From positions 16,207 to 80,206 of the forward strand of contig CAYNEI010000011.1 of the NCBI GenBank assembly GCA_964396185.1: a stretch of 64,000 nucleotides of DNA. Direction: 5' to 3'. The DNA comes from CAYNEI01 sp964396185 (GTDB taxonomy: Archaea > Thermoplasmatota > SW-10-69-26). Position 1 is the stretch's first letter. Every line of letters starts with the position of its first letter. A program made the translations under genes and the position numbers. Below are positions 8,498-17,288 of this stretch, in pieces. The notes beneath the pieces were generated by a model. It did no database searches and was not told the origin of the DNA. It saw only the letters and a list, made by a program, of their open reading frames with translations.

Positions 8498-10372
8498 TCA
8501 CGCCGAGCGGTCGTAGGCCCGCTCCATGCGCTCGAAGGCCTCCTGGGCCGTGGCCAGATCCCCGGTTCGCTCGCTCACGCGCATCAGACAGCGCGCCCAG
8601 GTGGCGTGGTCCTCGGCCTCCAGCGCGAACGAGGCGCCCTGCTCCTCCAGCGCCCTGTATCGCTCGATGGCTTGGGCGTACCCTTCGGGTTCGCGCCCGG
8701 CTTGGGCCAGGTGGAAGAGGCATCGAGCGGTGATGGCCGAGGCGATGCTGTGGTGGGCACCCCGCGGGGTCATCTCGTAGCCGGTGGAGAGGCGCTGGTG
8801 GGCGTGCGCGAAGCGGTCAGGGTCGTCTGTGAGCTCGCCGAGCTCGTAGAGGGCTCGACCCCACTCGAAGAAGAACACGGGCCCGGGGTCGTGGGTGCGC
8901 GGGTCCACGCGACCGCCTTTGATCTCGAAGGCGCGGTCGAAGTCGTCGGCGGCCATGGCCAAGAGCTCGCGGTCGTGGCGCCAGCGCCCGAGCAGGGCCT
9001 GGAAGCGGGCGCGGCGGATGAGCAGGCGCGCGTCCCCTGGGTGCTCCTCGAGAGCGGCTTCCACGGTCTGGAGGGCCTCGGTCAGGGAGGCCTCGTCTCG
9101 GCGGCGCACGGCGATCTCGTGGATCGTGTCAGCGCGGTCGAGGGCGAGCCAGGGATCCTGGCCTGTCGGCGGCGTCCAGCTAGGTGGCGTCACCGTGGGT
9201 TCGACAGGCTCCTGCGGGGCAGGTGCCTGCTCGGGGGCTCGCTCCGGCTCAGGAGCTGGCTCCGTGGCCTCGGTGGCCTCCCCCGTTGGCTCCGGAGGCG
9301 AGGGTGTGGACTGGGTCTCCGATGGGGGCGATGCTTGCTGGCTGGGTGAGGATGGACCGTCCTCCGCGTCCTCTGGAGGAAGGCTGAGCTCCATGTTGCG
9401 TGAACGGGCCTGCTGGCCGGCCTCGATCCCGTCGGCGAGGCCTGAGTCTGCGCCGCGCACGGCCGCCTCGGCGTAGAGGTCGCTAGCGCGCCGAAGCTCT
9501 CCCGCGTGCTCAGCAAGCTCGCCCTCGGCCAGGCGAACGGCGGCCACGATCGCTTCGGCCTCCGGGGTGCCAAGCGCATCCACCAGCTCGCCGGCGCGCT
9601 CCAGCGCCTGACCGGCCGCTGCGTTGTCGCCACGGTCGGCCTCGATCCGGCCACGCTCCAGCTCGGCGAGAGCCTGGGCAAGCGTGCCTGCCTGGGTCCC
9701 GGTCGAAGCACCCAGCGCGCTGGCTTGCTCAAGCGCCTGGATGGCGTGCCCGGCATCTCCACGCTCGTGGAGCACCCGGCCCAGCGCCCCGCCGGCGCGG
9801 GCGGCGGTCTCGATGCCAGCCAAGTTCCCGGTCCCGCTGCCGCGATCCACGGCTTGCTCAAGCCACTCGATGGCCTCGTCGAACCGGCCGCGCTCGGCGG
9901 CCAGCTCGCCAGCCAAGCGCGCAGCCCGGGCGGCAACCACGTGGGCCTCGGTGGTGGCGGCCCGGTCGGCCAGCTCCATGGTGCGCTCGATGGCCTCGCG
10001 GGCCTGCTCTGACTCGGAGCGCTCGGCATGCGCCTCGGCCAGGGCGTGGCTGGCGCGAGCAGCAGGCGCGAGCCCGTCTGGCGTGCCCGCGCCTTGGCCG
10101 GTGCGCACGGCGCCCTCGAGGGCGTCGCGAGCAGCCGCCGTGGCCCCGCGCTCCCCGTGGAGGGTGGCCAGCAGCTCGAAGGCCTCAGCGGCCATGGCCA
10201 GTCCCTCGGCGGTCTGGGCCCGTTCGCCGGCCTCACCAGCTTGCTCAAGCACGGCGATCGCACTGGCTCGGTTGTCCTGATCAAGGAGCTGGTGAGCGCG
10301 CTCCAGGGCCTCACGGGCCTCAGGCACGAGCTCGGGTTGAGGCTCGGCCTTGTCGCGCCAGCCGAAGATCAT
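8498..10372 (-). CDS. Tetratricopeptide-repeat protein with Pro/Glu-rich linker
   Basis: A 624-residue protein without signal peptide. Residues about 1-330 are Ala/Glu-rich helical repeats of roughly 35-40 residues (for example AREALERAHQLLDQDNRASA and similar blocks), consistent with TPR/SEL1-like solenoid repeats. A low-complexity linker rich in Pro, Ser, Thr and Glu spans about 335-405. A second helical repeat block fills the C-terminal 215 residues. Such proteins scaffold protein-protein contacts. It starts about 100 nt from the YCII gene's stop and runs in the same direction. Partner and role are unknown. Confidence 0.75.
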   Translation of the reverse strand: MIFGWRDKAEPQPELVPEAREALERAHQLLDQDNRASAIAVLEQAGEAGERAQTAEGLAMAAEAFELLATLHGERGATAAARDALEGAVRTGQGAGTPDGLAPAARASHALAEAHAERSESEQAREAIERTMELADRAATTEAHVVAARAARLAGELAAERGRFDEAIEWLEQAVDRGSGTGNLAGIETAARAGGALGRVLHERGDAGHAIQALEQASALGASTGTQAGTLAQALAELERGRIEADRGDNAAAGQALERAGELVDALGTPEAEAIVAAVRLAEGELAEHAGELRRASDLYAEAAVRGADSGLADGIEAGQQARSRNMELSLPPEDAEDGPSSPSQQASPPSETQSTPSPPEPTGEATEATEPAPEPERAPEQAPAPQEPVEPTVTPPSWTPPTGQDPWLALDRADTIHEIAVRRRDEASLTEALQTVEAALEEHPGDARLLIRRARFQALLGRWRHDRELLAMAADDFDRAFEIKGGRVDPRTHDPGPVFFFEWGRALYELGELTDDPDRFAHAHQRLSTGYEMTPRGAHHSIASAITARCLFHLAQAGREPEGYAQAIERYRALEEQGASFALEAEDHATWARCLMRVSERTGDLATAQEAFERMERAYDRSA

Positions 10373-10472
10373 CTCGCCAAGTTTGGGCGTGAGGGGTGTT
10401 CAACTTTGCGGCTTCGCCCCTTCGGGGCTCCCGGAGCGGGGTGAAGCTTGGCGCCGCTGTCGAGGATCGCCA

Positions 10473-10763
10473 TCACGAGTGCTTCTTCTCGAGGACCTCG
10501 ATCCCGCCGCCGTCCTCCACGACCGGGCAGTTACGCGCGACGGCGAGTGCATCCTCCAGCGTCTCGGCTCGGATCGTGAAGTACCCTTGAGCGCCTGTCC
10601 CTTCCGCTGCGTGCGTGGCACCCTCACCGAACGGCCCTCCGCCGTCCACGACGTGGTCCTTGACGGTGGCCAACCAGGCCTCCCATCGCTGGTTGAGGAC
10701 CTTCGCCTCGTCCAACGACCCCGGAACGGCACCTCGGAACCCGAGCACAAGGTAATCTGGCAT
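10473..10763 (-). CDS. YCII-related small protein
   Basis: A 96-residue ferredoxin-fold protein: MPDYLVLGFRG at the start, the segment VVDGGGPFGEG, and YFTIRAETLEDALAVARNCP, which is the usual YCII pattern in which a strand is followed by the helix holding a conserved A-x-x-CP. Members are dimeric enzymes or accessory domains, and some are fused to dehalogenases or sigma factors; no specific reaction can be assigned. It lies upstream of the TPR gene in the same orientation, across about 100 nt that include a GC-rich hairpin (cggcttcgcccc/ggggctcccg region near 10410-10440). Confidence 0.8.
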   Translation of the reverse strand: MPDYLVLGFRGAVPGSLDEAKVLNQRWEAWLATVKDHVVDGGGPFGEGATHAAEGTGAQGYFTIRAETLEDALAVARNCPVVEDGGGIEVLEKKHS

Positions 10764-10975
10764 GGGGCCTCGACCGGCCGATGGAACGAAATAGGTGCCC
10801 GTTGCCTGAAGGCACCCTAACGCTCGCGGGTCCGCCGCGCGGGCTCACGTCGAGAAGTGGTCGTACTTTCTACCGACCCTTGGGAGGGGTTATCTCGCGG
10901 TCACAGTACCACGCCAGCATGGACGATACAGCTGAGAGGAGCTCGTTGGGACGTCCCCCTTCGAACCACGCACCC

Positions 10976-11022
10976 ACGTGTAATACACGTAAAACTATAG
11001 ATATCATACGTGCATTACACGT
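10976..11022. promoter_or_regulatory. Promoter of the toxin-antitoxin-like pair: TATA-like box between two palindromes
   Basis: Two 15-bp near-palindromes, ACGTGTAATACACGT (10976-10990, arms match perfectly) and ACGTGCATTACACGT (11008-11022, one mismatch), start 32 bp apart, about three helical turns. Between them lies the only AT-rich stretch of the area, with a TATA-like ACTATAGATAT at 10993-11003. Transcription would start near 11028, shortly before the ATG at 11050. Autorepression by the downstream zinc-finger/AbrB-like protein is the natural inference. Confidence 0.7.
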
Positions 11023-11049
11023 AAACAACCTGATGCCGGGTCGAGGCCC

Positions 11050-11340
11050 ATGAAAGTCCGTGACGTCCACCAACTGGTCCGTCAGGGCCGCGCTATCAAG
11101 GCGCCGAAGTACCACCCGGGCAAGCGGGGCATCAGCTTCGGATCGATCCTCGCCGCCCTCGAGCGGTGCTACCACGTGGCCAAGGACGAGAGAACCGGTG
11201 AGGACGGCCAACCGTTGCATCCGCGGGGATGGTACGCCCTGGCCAACCTACCGCACCGTCGCCGCCTCCGGGTGGACTTCGACCTTCACGAGGACGAGCA
11301 CGGGCGACTCCTGCTCGTCGTGACCGCGTACAACGTGTGA
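11050..11340 (+). CDS. Putative toxin of a YgiT-type toxin-antitoxin pair (DUF4258/RelE-like fold)
   Basis: A 96-residue basic protein with the sequence blocks RGISFGSILAALERCYHVAKDE, GWYALANL and RRLRVDFDLHEDE followed by LLLVVTAYNV. This order (helix holding a conserved GIS..I..AL, then three strands ending in V-x-T-A-Y) resembles DUF4258 proteins, which are commonly encoded directly before YgiT-type zinc-finger antitoxins. RNase activity of the RelE/MqsR type is known for related toxins but is inferred here. It ends 5 nt before the next ATG, so the pair is one transcript behind the palindromic promoter at 10976-11022. Confidence 0.62.
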   Translation: MKVRDVHQLVRQGRAIKAPKYHPGKRGISFGSILAALERCYHVAKDERTGEDGQPLHPRGWYALANLPHRRRLRVDFDLHEDEHGRLLLVVTAYNV

Positions 11341-11345
11341 TCCCC

Positions 11346-11825
11346 ATGACCGAAAACGACGACGCATCAGAAACGGTCTTCCCCACGCCCCAGGCGTGGA
11401 TGGAAGCAGTGCACGAGCTGCGAAGCCGGCTTATGCAGGACCGACCCCGCGCCTTCCCCCCGGGTAGCACCCGCAAGTGCCCGGAATGCGAGGAGTCCAC
11501 CCTCGAAAGCCGGGACGACATCGTCCGCGAAACCGTCGTAGGAGCGATGGCACTGGTCCACCACCACCTCCACGGCGCCCGGTGCAGCCACTGCGGCTCG
11601 GAGTTCCTGGAGGCCTACGAGGAGTTGGCCCTGGAAGAGACGCGTCCGGGGGACCGGGTGGCCGACTACGAGGCCAAGGTCACGAACGTGTCAGGAAGGA
11701 ACCTGGGAACCTACTGGCCCAAGGACGTGGTGCGCGTGATGAACCTCAGCAACCAAGACGCCCTCCAGGTCCAGGTCCTCGACCCTGACACGATGATCCT
11801 CCGGCGGACCGGGAAGGCGGAGTGA
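11346..11825 (+). CDS. Putative antitoxin: YgiT-type zinc finger with C-terminal AbrB-like domain
   Basis: A 159-residue protein. Cys pairs CPEC (about residue 44) and CSHCG (about residue 81), separated by roughly 35 residues with a conserved strand region, match the YgiT/MqsA zinc finger. The C-terminal 50 residues (GRNLGTYWPKDVVRVMNL, then LQVQVLDPDTMILRR) look like a SpoVT/AbrB swapped-hairpin DNA-binding domain, which would bind the two palindromes upstream. The ATG at 11346 is chosen over upstream starts because it follows the toxin stop by 5 nt and gives the usual antitoxin length. Confidence 0.65.
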   Translation: MTENDDASETVFPTPQAWMEAVHELRSRLMQDRPRAFPPGSTRKCPECEESTLESRDDIVRETVVGAMALVHHHLHGARCSHCGSEFLEAYEELALEETRPGDRVADYEAKVTNVSGRNLGTYWPKDVVRVMNLSNQDALQVQVLDPDTMILRRTGKAE

Positions 11826-11928
11826 CGCCTCCCGCGCTTGCGCCCAGTCGAACGAACCCATCGGCTTGGCGATGATCCCGAGAAGTTAGCCATCCGGAGA
11901 GTGTCCCCAACTGGCGATGCGCTCAAGC

Positions 11929-13872
11929 TCAGGCGGGGTCGCCCGAGGGCCACCAGTACCCTTGGCTGATGTCCCGGTCGCCATCGGTGCTTGTGGCGCG
12001 GAACTCGACGATGGAACCGTCCTCGACGTGGAACGACTTGGCCCAGGCGCCCCAGTCCTTCTTCTCCAGGGCGACCCACTGGCCGCCATCGTCGCGGGCC
12101 TCCACGCCGGCCAGCGGCTCGTTGCCGTCCACGTAGACCTCGACCCACCACTCATTGCCGCCAGGAGTGTCGAACGAGGCATCGAAGTCGGAGGGCGTCG
12201 GGGTGCCGGCGGTGCACGTCTCGCCGCCGTCGGGCGCCTTGCCTGCAGGATGCGTGAACCAGCACGAGACAAGCCATTCGCCGTCGACCATCGCGCGGAA
12301 ACGGACGTCATTGCCCGGTTCCACGTGGAAGCTTCGAGCCCAATCGCCCCAGTCCTTCAGCTCGAGCTCCTTCCACGGATCGCCGGTGTCCTTGGCCTGC
12401 ACGCGTGTGGGGTCGGCGTCCGTCACGCGGACCTGGACCCACCACTCGTTGCCGTTGCGGGAGTCGAACGTTGCTGCCGTCGGGGCCGCCTCTCCGGTGT
12501 CCCCTGTGCGGTGCAGTTCGACGAGCATGCCGGGCCGGGCCGTGTTGAAGTACACCTCGCCTTGGCCGTCGCCATCGCCATCGCCCACGATGAGGGCCTG
12601 GCCTAGATCAGCCTCGTACGTGTGAAGCAGGGCGGTCTGCCACCCGCCTTCATCCTGACTCTCAGAGATGGCACCGTGCGCGCCATGGCTCGTGGCGGCA
12701 TAGACCTCCGCGCGGCCGTCGCCGTCGGTGTCGCCCAGGAAGAGTGCTTCCTGGCGACCGTCGTAGGTTGCGACGTCGCGCCCGCTCCAGGCACCATCGA
12801 AGGTGGCTTGATAGAGCGTGGTGGGCTCGCCGCGCAGTAGGTAAGCCTCGTTGAGGCCATCGCCATCCGCGTCCCCGATGGCCACACCGGCGCTGCCACG
12901 ACCGGTGGATGCGGCGATCTGCGTGACGACCAACTGGCCGCTTGCGTCGAAGTCGGCTACGTATAGTCCATCGTCCCAACTCGCCGCGAAGAGCAGTTCG
13001 CGATCACCGTCGTTATCGGCATCACCGATCCAGACGAAGTAGGCATCGACGCCCAGCGGGTACTGGCTCGCCGTGTACGTGTCGCCATCCGGTCGCAGCA
13101 CGAGCAGGTCATCACCCGCGGCGACGTAGACCTCTTGGGTTCCGTCCTCCTCGATGTCCCCGATGGTGATCTGACCCAGGTCCCCTCCGAAGGTCCCGCT
13201 GAACGTGGTGACCCATTCGCCGTCCTGCGCCTCCTGGATGACGACGCCAGAGACACCGACGCGGTCGCGCGGCCCGGGCTGGAACGTGGATGCCAGGTCC
13301 GGCTGGCCATCCTGGTCGGCATCTCCTGCATCGACGGAGACGGAGACGCCATCGCTGAGGCTTTCCTCGACCATCCAACCTTGTTGCCTGTGCTCGTAGA
13401 TCAAGAACGAATGTTCCGAGGTCTCGATCAGTTCCACCGACGCATCGTCGTCGACATTGTCCATGGTCAGGCCCAGGCCGTAGCCGCCGGAGCGCAGCGT
13501 GGTGGCCTGCCAATCAGCGCTGCATAGCCGCTGACCTTCCGGGTGGGAGAACCAGCAGCTCTCCATGGCCTCACCATCGACGTGCGCCCTGAACTGGACG
13601 AGGTGGCCTGGCTCGATGTGGAAACTCGCTGCCCACGCGCCCCAGGACTTCTTCTCCAGCGCGATCCAGTCGCCATCCGTGTCCTGGGCGTCGACGCCGG
13701 TGACGCTTGCTGCGTCGACGCCGCCGAGCACGACCTCGACCCACCATTCGTTCCCTGTCTTGTGGTCGAAGGTCACGTCGCGGTCGTCGTCTGTGTGGCC
13801 GGCCAACCCGGAGGGCACGGTGAAGATCAGGAGGATCGCGGTCAAGAGCGGTATGGATTTGTGGGTTTTCAT
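11929..13872 (-). CDS. Secreted FG-GAP/VCBS-repeat protein with three copies of an expansin-CBM-like domain
   Basis: A 647-residue exported protein; the signal peptide ends near SGLAGHTDD. One domain of about 85 residues occurs three times, once after the signal peptide and twice in tandem at the C-terminus (from about residues 470 and 560). Each copy has GNEWWVEV, a central W-x-x-LE(K)K-x-WG-x-WA-x-SFH-x-E block and an FRA...DG...WF(W)xP ending. Between them are about six calcium-binding DxDxDG repeats, as in FG-GAP/VCBS propellers (for example DADNDGDREL, DTDGDGRAEV). The aromatic pattern suggests carbohydrate binding, like the C-terminal domain of expansins, but I cannot name the family with certainty. 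There is no membrane anchor. Confidence 0.75.
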   Translation of the reverse strand: MKTHKSIPLLTAILLIFTVPSGLAGHTDDDRDVTFDHKTGNEWWVEVVLGGVDAASVTGVDAQDTDGDWIALEKKSWGAWAASFHIEPGHLVQFRAHVDGEAMESCWFSHPEGQRLCSADWQATTLRSGGYGLGLTMDNVDDDASVELIETSEHSFLIYEHRQQGWMVEESLSDGVSVSVDAGDADQDGQPDLASTFQPGPRDRVGVSGVVIQEAQDGEWVTTFSGTFGGDLGQITIGDIEEDGTQEVYVAAGDDLLVLRPDGDTYTASQYPLGVDAYFVWIGDADNDGDRELLFAASWDDGLYVADFDASGQLVVTQIAASTGRGSAGVAIGDADGDGLNEAYLLRGEPTTLYQATFDGAWSGRDVATYDGRQEALFLGDTDGDGRAEVYAATSHGAHGAISESQDEGGWQTALLHTYEADLGQALIVGDGDGDGQGEVYFNTARPGMLVELHRTGDTGEAAPTAATFDSRNGNEWWVQVRVTDADPTRVQAKDTGDPWKELELKDWGDWARSFHVEPGNDVRFRAMVDGEWLVSCWFTHPAGKAPDGGETCTAGTPTPSDFDASFDTPGGNEWWVEVYVDGNEPLAGVEARDDGGQWVALEKKDWGAWAKSFHVEDGSIVEFRATSTDGDRDISQGYWWPSGDPA

Positions 13873-14081
13873 GAGGGTGGCTCCGGGCCGAAGGCCAGTG
13901 CCTGCTCTTGCGGACGACCCCGTTAGGAAGGTTCAGGGACGAAGGTGGGCACGCCCGTGGCGGCACCACCCTACCAGCCCCCCACCGAACTTGTTGCCGC
14001 CGGGCCTCCGTTTGATCCCGGGGGCGCCGTTCTCCTCAGCGTGAGCCTGCGGCGCGGCAGCCCGTCCGCTACATGCGGCCG

Positions 14082-14585
14082 CTAGGGTGCGACTTCTCTC
14101 AGACCACCCGTGTCAACGTCGTAGATGAAGCCCTTTGCCGGAAGGCTGTCCGGGATCCACGGATGCGAGCGGACCCTGCGGATCTGCTCGCGCACGTTCT
14201 CCTCCAGGTCGGTGAACGCGAGGAACCTGGCAGGGACCGCAGGCGACTCCCCGGTTTCCCTCTCAAGGCGCGCGGTTAGCTCCTCGTCTTTGAAGGTGAG
14301 CATGCCGCACTTCGTGTTGTTGATGATCATGATCTCCTGTGTGCCTCCGATGTGGTGCGAGATGATCAACGACCGCAACACGTCGTCGGTCACGATGCCC
14401 CCGGCGTTGCGGATGATGTGCGCGGCACCCAAATCCAGACCCAACAGCTTCGAAACGTGGACCCGGCAGTCCAAGCAGGTGACGACGGCCAGCCTCAGAG
14501 CGGGTGGCCGCCCGGGCAGGCCGCCCTGATCGAAGCCTTCTGCGTACTGCTTGTTCGCTTCCAACACCTGGTCGATCGCGGACAT
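14082..14585 (-). CDS. Beta-carbonic-anhydrase family protein with an altered zinc site
   Basis: A 167-residue protein of beta-carbonic anhydrase length and order: CLDCR at residues 37-41 (Cys ligand plus the Asp-Arg dyad), then AHIIRNAGG, and RSLIISHHIGGT. The last metal motif reads NNTKCGM, with Cys at 93. In the canonical family this is H-x-x-C-G (for example HHTDCGM), so the zinc-binding His is Asn here and the following Asp is Lys. Either the metal site uses another residue such as H77 or H78, or the protein no longer hydrates CO2. It is monocistronic, with its start at 14585. Confidence 0.85.
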   Translation of the reverse strand: MSAIDQVLEANKQYAEGFDQGGLPGRPPALRLAVVTCLDCRVHVSKLLGLDLGAAHIIRNAGGIVTDDVLRSLIISHHIGGTQEIMIINNTKCGMLTFKDEELTARLERETGESPAVPARFLAFTDLEENVREQIRRVRSHPWIPDSLPAKGFIYDVDTGGLREVAP

Positions 14586-14723
14586 GCTCCTCCTACGCGG
14601 GCGTTCACGCGTGGGGCCCTACCGATGGAGCTCAAGGCGCGCGCGACCTCATAGATGTGTCGTAGGGGCGGGTACCGGCTGGAGCGGGTTCTTGAGTGGG
14701 AGGATGGCCGACGGGCTGACGTG

Positions 14724-15164
14724 TCACTGATCTGCATATCCGTGAGCCCACGACCGGTCGGGGTCATGGTTCCGGAGGTCCACGCCGTGAAGGAGCCAAG
14801 CCTTCAACGGGAAGAGCACGTTCAGCCAACCGGCATGCACCTCGACCCATTCCCCGGGGCCGATGCCTTCGTGGCTCAGCAGAAGGTCCGTGCCGCCGCT
14901 TCGATCGGATGAAAGCTCGAACCGTGCAACACCCCCGAAATACTCGATCTCGAAGACATGTGGCGGTTGCCGTTCAAGCACTCTGCTCAGATAGACATCA
15001 CCGGTCAGGAAGTGGAATTCGATATGGCCGTTCGTCTCGACCGCCGATTCAGCCCAGAAAGAAGCTCTCCCTTCATCAGAATCGAGAGCCTCGAACACGT
15101 GTTCTGGTAGGGCGGCGATATGCATGCGCCATCGGATCGGGCCACCCACCTGGTCTCCTCGCAT
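14724..15164 (-). CDS. SRPBCC/START-like (AHSA1-type) protein
   Basis: A protein of 146 residues from the ATG at 15164 (a GTG at 15221 would add 19). The core IRWRMHIAALPEHVFEAL, then ASFWAESAVETNGHIEFHF and VFEIEYFGGVARFEL with a final long helix GEWVEVHAGWLNVLFPLKAW, follows the helix-grip fold of the SRPBCC/AHSA1 superfamily, which binds hydrophobic ligands or stimulates chaperones. Its local GC content is lower than that of its neighbours. It is isolated, with a carbonic-anhydrase-like gene downstream on the same strand. Confidence 0.75.
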   Translation of the reverse strand: MRGDQVGGPIRWRMHIAALPEHVFEALDSDEGRASFWAESAVETNGHIEFHFLTGDVYLSRVLERQPPHVFEIEYFGGVARFELSSDRSGGTDLLLSHEGIGPGEWVEVHAGWLNVLFPLKAWLLHGVDLRNHDPDRSWAHGYADQ

Positions 15165-15386
15165 CTTCGACACATCCTCTTCTACGCCATCGGCCACGAG
15201 CCAAGCAGGGGCGTGTATCACCGAACGCTACAGCACAGATCTTCTTATCGGTGCTGGTGGTCTCGGCCCCGCATCGCCTTCACCTGGGCCCAAGCGCACC
15301 AGACAGGGGCCCTGGTGGAAGAGAAAGCGACGTGCATCGCCGAAGCCCTCTGAAGCGTCGAGCGTGGGCACCTGGGGATCGACCCG

Positions 15387-17228
15387 TCAACCAGGCGGCT
15401 CGAAGAACCGCTCGGTGATGGGTTCGTACGTGTCCAGAGCCAGCGTACTGACCCCCTCGCCCACGACGAGCTCCAGCGGTGGCGATGGCCCCATGGGTCG
15501 CCAGGAACCGTAGCCGGACTGGTCGAGGGTGAGGCTCAGCTCGGCGCCGGCGGGCACGTGGGCCTCGGTGGCATCGAGCTGGAGCTTGAGCAGCAACGGC
15601 TCGCCCGGGGCAACCGGTTGCCCGGTCTCACCACCATCAGCGAACCGGAGGTCGATGATGCCCCAGCCGAACTCGGTGGTCTCCCCGTCCACGGTCATGG
15701 CCAGCGTGGCCGAGAGGACGCCCTGTGGGGCTGATGGAACGACAGTCACGTGGACGCGCGGATGGCCCGAGACGTAGAGTGGATGCTCGAGCGGTGCGCT
15801 CGTGAAGGTGGGGCAGCTCGTGCAGGCCACCTGGGCGTCCACGAGGTCCACCGCGTCCCGCACGTCGCTCACAGGGCAGGTGTCGCATGCGACGTGGGGG
15901 TCCGAGACCTCCACGCGGCCCGGGGTTGCCTCGCCGGCGTCTGCGGTGAGCGTGCCGTCGGCGCCGAGCACGAAGCGGGCCTCCGTCGTGTTCGCTGGTG
16001 GCCAAGTCGTGTCGCTTCGCCACTGGCCTCCGATGTCGGCCACCTGTACGGGCGGTCCGAGGTCGACGGTCTCGTCGTGGAGGAGCCAGCGATCGAACCA
16101 GTTCTTCAAGACCTCAGCCCAGTCCCATCGGACGAGCTCCATGGGGACATCGCCGTCGTCGGGATCACCGGGGACCTCGTGGCCCCACCAGCCAAACCAC
16201 ATCTTCGTGGGCACGTCGAGCTCAGTGGCCCAGGGCAGCGTCATGCTGGTCGGCGTGTTCCAGTCGTCGAACCCATGTACCGCAAACAGGGAGCCATCGT
16301 AGCCTGAGGCGACGCGCTCGCGGAGGTCGCGTTCGGCCCAGAAGCCCTCTGGGTCGCGCTCGCCTGCGGCCTGGGAGTACATCTGGGCCTGGGCGCCCTC
16401 AGCGATCACGGGGCAGGCGGCGTGCTCGGTCCACAGCGCCGGAGAGCTTGTTCCAACGGAAGGCGCGGTGAGCGCGGAGAAGAGGAGCGTGTACTGCGCG
16501 ACATCCCAGGACGCTTGGCCGTACTCGCCGGCGGTGCCGTTGCGGTAGGCGACCTGGAACCAGTCGGACAAGCCGGCGATGGGGACGATGGTGCGCACGT
16601 GCGGGTTCTCGATGGCGGCGGCGAGCCAGGCGGTGCCGCCGTCGTAGCTGATGCCCACGACGCCGATGTCTCCGCTGCTCCAGTCCTGGGTGCCAAGCCA
16701 CGTGATCGCGGCGTCAAGGTCTTCGGCCTCGTCGTTGCCAAGCAGGTCCGGGCAGCCGCCGCTGCCACCGTAGCCTCGGGCGGAGTGAAGGGCGTAGGCG
16801 TAGCCGTGGGGGACCATCTGCTCCCCGAAGCGCTGGTACGTCTTCGAGCCCAGCAGCCAGTCCGCGTCCAGCGGCGGTGCGTACGGCGTGGATGTGAGGA
16901 TGACCGGCACCTGGGTCCCAGCCGGGACGTCTGGCCGGACGACCATGAGCTCCGTGGGAGACCCGCCGACCGGGCTCTCGATGTGGACGAGCTCGGGTTC
17001 GAGGACGTCGTAGGGACCTTGTTCGAGCAGCTGGCTGCCGGACTCGTTCTTGGCGAAGGTGCCGTCTGGGACGTGGCTCCAGCTGAAGCCGTTGCCAAGC
17101 CCCGTGCCCTCGGTACCATCTGCCTCGCTGGCAGCGGGTTCCGTGGGCTCCGAGCCGATGCAACCAGCCAGACCTGCAGTGAGCAGCAGGAGAGCGATCA
17201 GCAGGCCTGGGAGCCTCCTCGAACGCAT
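15387..17228 (-). CDS. Secreted lipoprotein hydrolase, CocE/NonD family, paralogue 2
   Basis: 613 residues from the ATG at 17228 (a GTG two codons upstream is possible). Signal peptide with lipobox LAGC, then an acidic Thr/Glu-rich spacer. Nucleophile serine in GISYDGG at about residue 193; acid in AVHGFDDWNTP; histidine in WWGHEVPGD. The C-terminal jelly-roll contains the pair of short cysteine-rich stretches VACDTCPV and VACTSCPT, absent from the other three paralogues and possibly a disulfide or metal site. It has its own promoter, with the motif GGTGTACCTAAG upstream of a TATA-like box; the same motif precedes the operon at 19172-21031. Confidence 0.9.
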   Translation of the reverse strand: MRSRRLPGLLIALLLLTAGLAGCIGSEPTEPAASEADGTEGTGLGNGFSWSHVPDGTFAKNESGSQLLEQGPYDVLEPELVHIESPVGGSPTELMVVRPDVPAGTQVPVILTSTPYAPPLDADWLLGSKTYQRFGEQMVPHGYAYALHSARGYGGSGGCPDLLGNDEAEDLDAAITWLGTQDWSSGDIGVVGISYDGGTAWLAAAIENPHVRTIVPIAGLSDWFQVAYRNGTAGEYGQASWDVAQYTLLFSALTAPSVGTSSPALWTEHAACPVIAEGAQAQMYSQAAGERDPEGFWAERDLRERVASGYDGSLFAVHGFDDWNTPTSMTLPWATELDVPTKMWFGWWGHEVPGDPDDGDVPMELVRWDWAEVLKNWFDRWLLHDETVDLGPPVQVADIGGQWRSDTTWPPANTTEARFVLGADGTLTADAGEATPGRVEVSDPHVACDTCPVSDVRDAVDLVDAQVACTSCPTFTSAPLEHPLYVSGHPRVHVTVVPSAPQGVLSATLAMTVDGETTEFGWGIIDLRFADGGETGQPVAPGEPLLLKLQLDATEAHVPAGAELSLTLDQSGYGSWRPMGPSPPLELVVGEGVSTLALDTYEPITERFFEPPG

Positions 17229-17254
17229 CGACACCTGGGTCCCCGAGGGAGTAC

Positions 17255-17273
17255 TTGTATCCTTAGGTACACC
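17255..17273 (-). promoter_or_regulatory. Promoter of the CocE paralogue at 15387-17228 with shared 12-nt element
   Basis: On the minus strand GGTGTACCTAAG (17262-17273) is followed by GATACAAG, a TATA-like box about 28-33 nt before the ATG. The identical 12-mer sits in the equivalent place before the gene starting at 21031. Confidence 0.55.
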
Positions 17274-17288
17274 GGCCGTCGGATCGAG

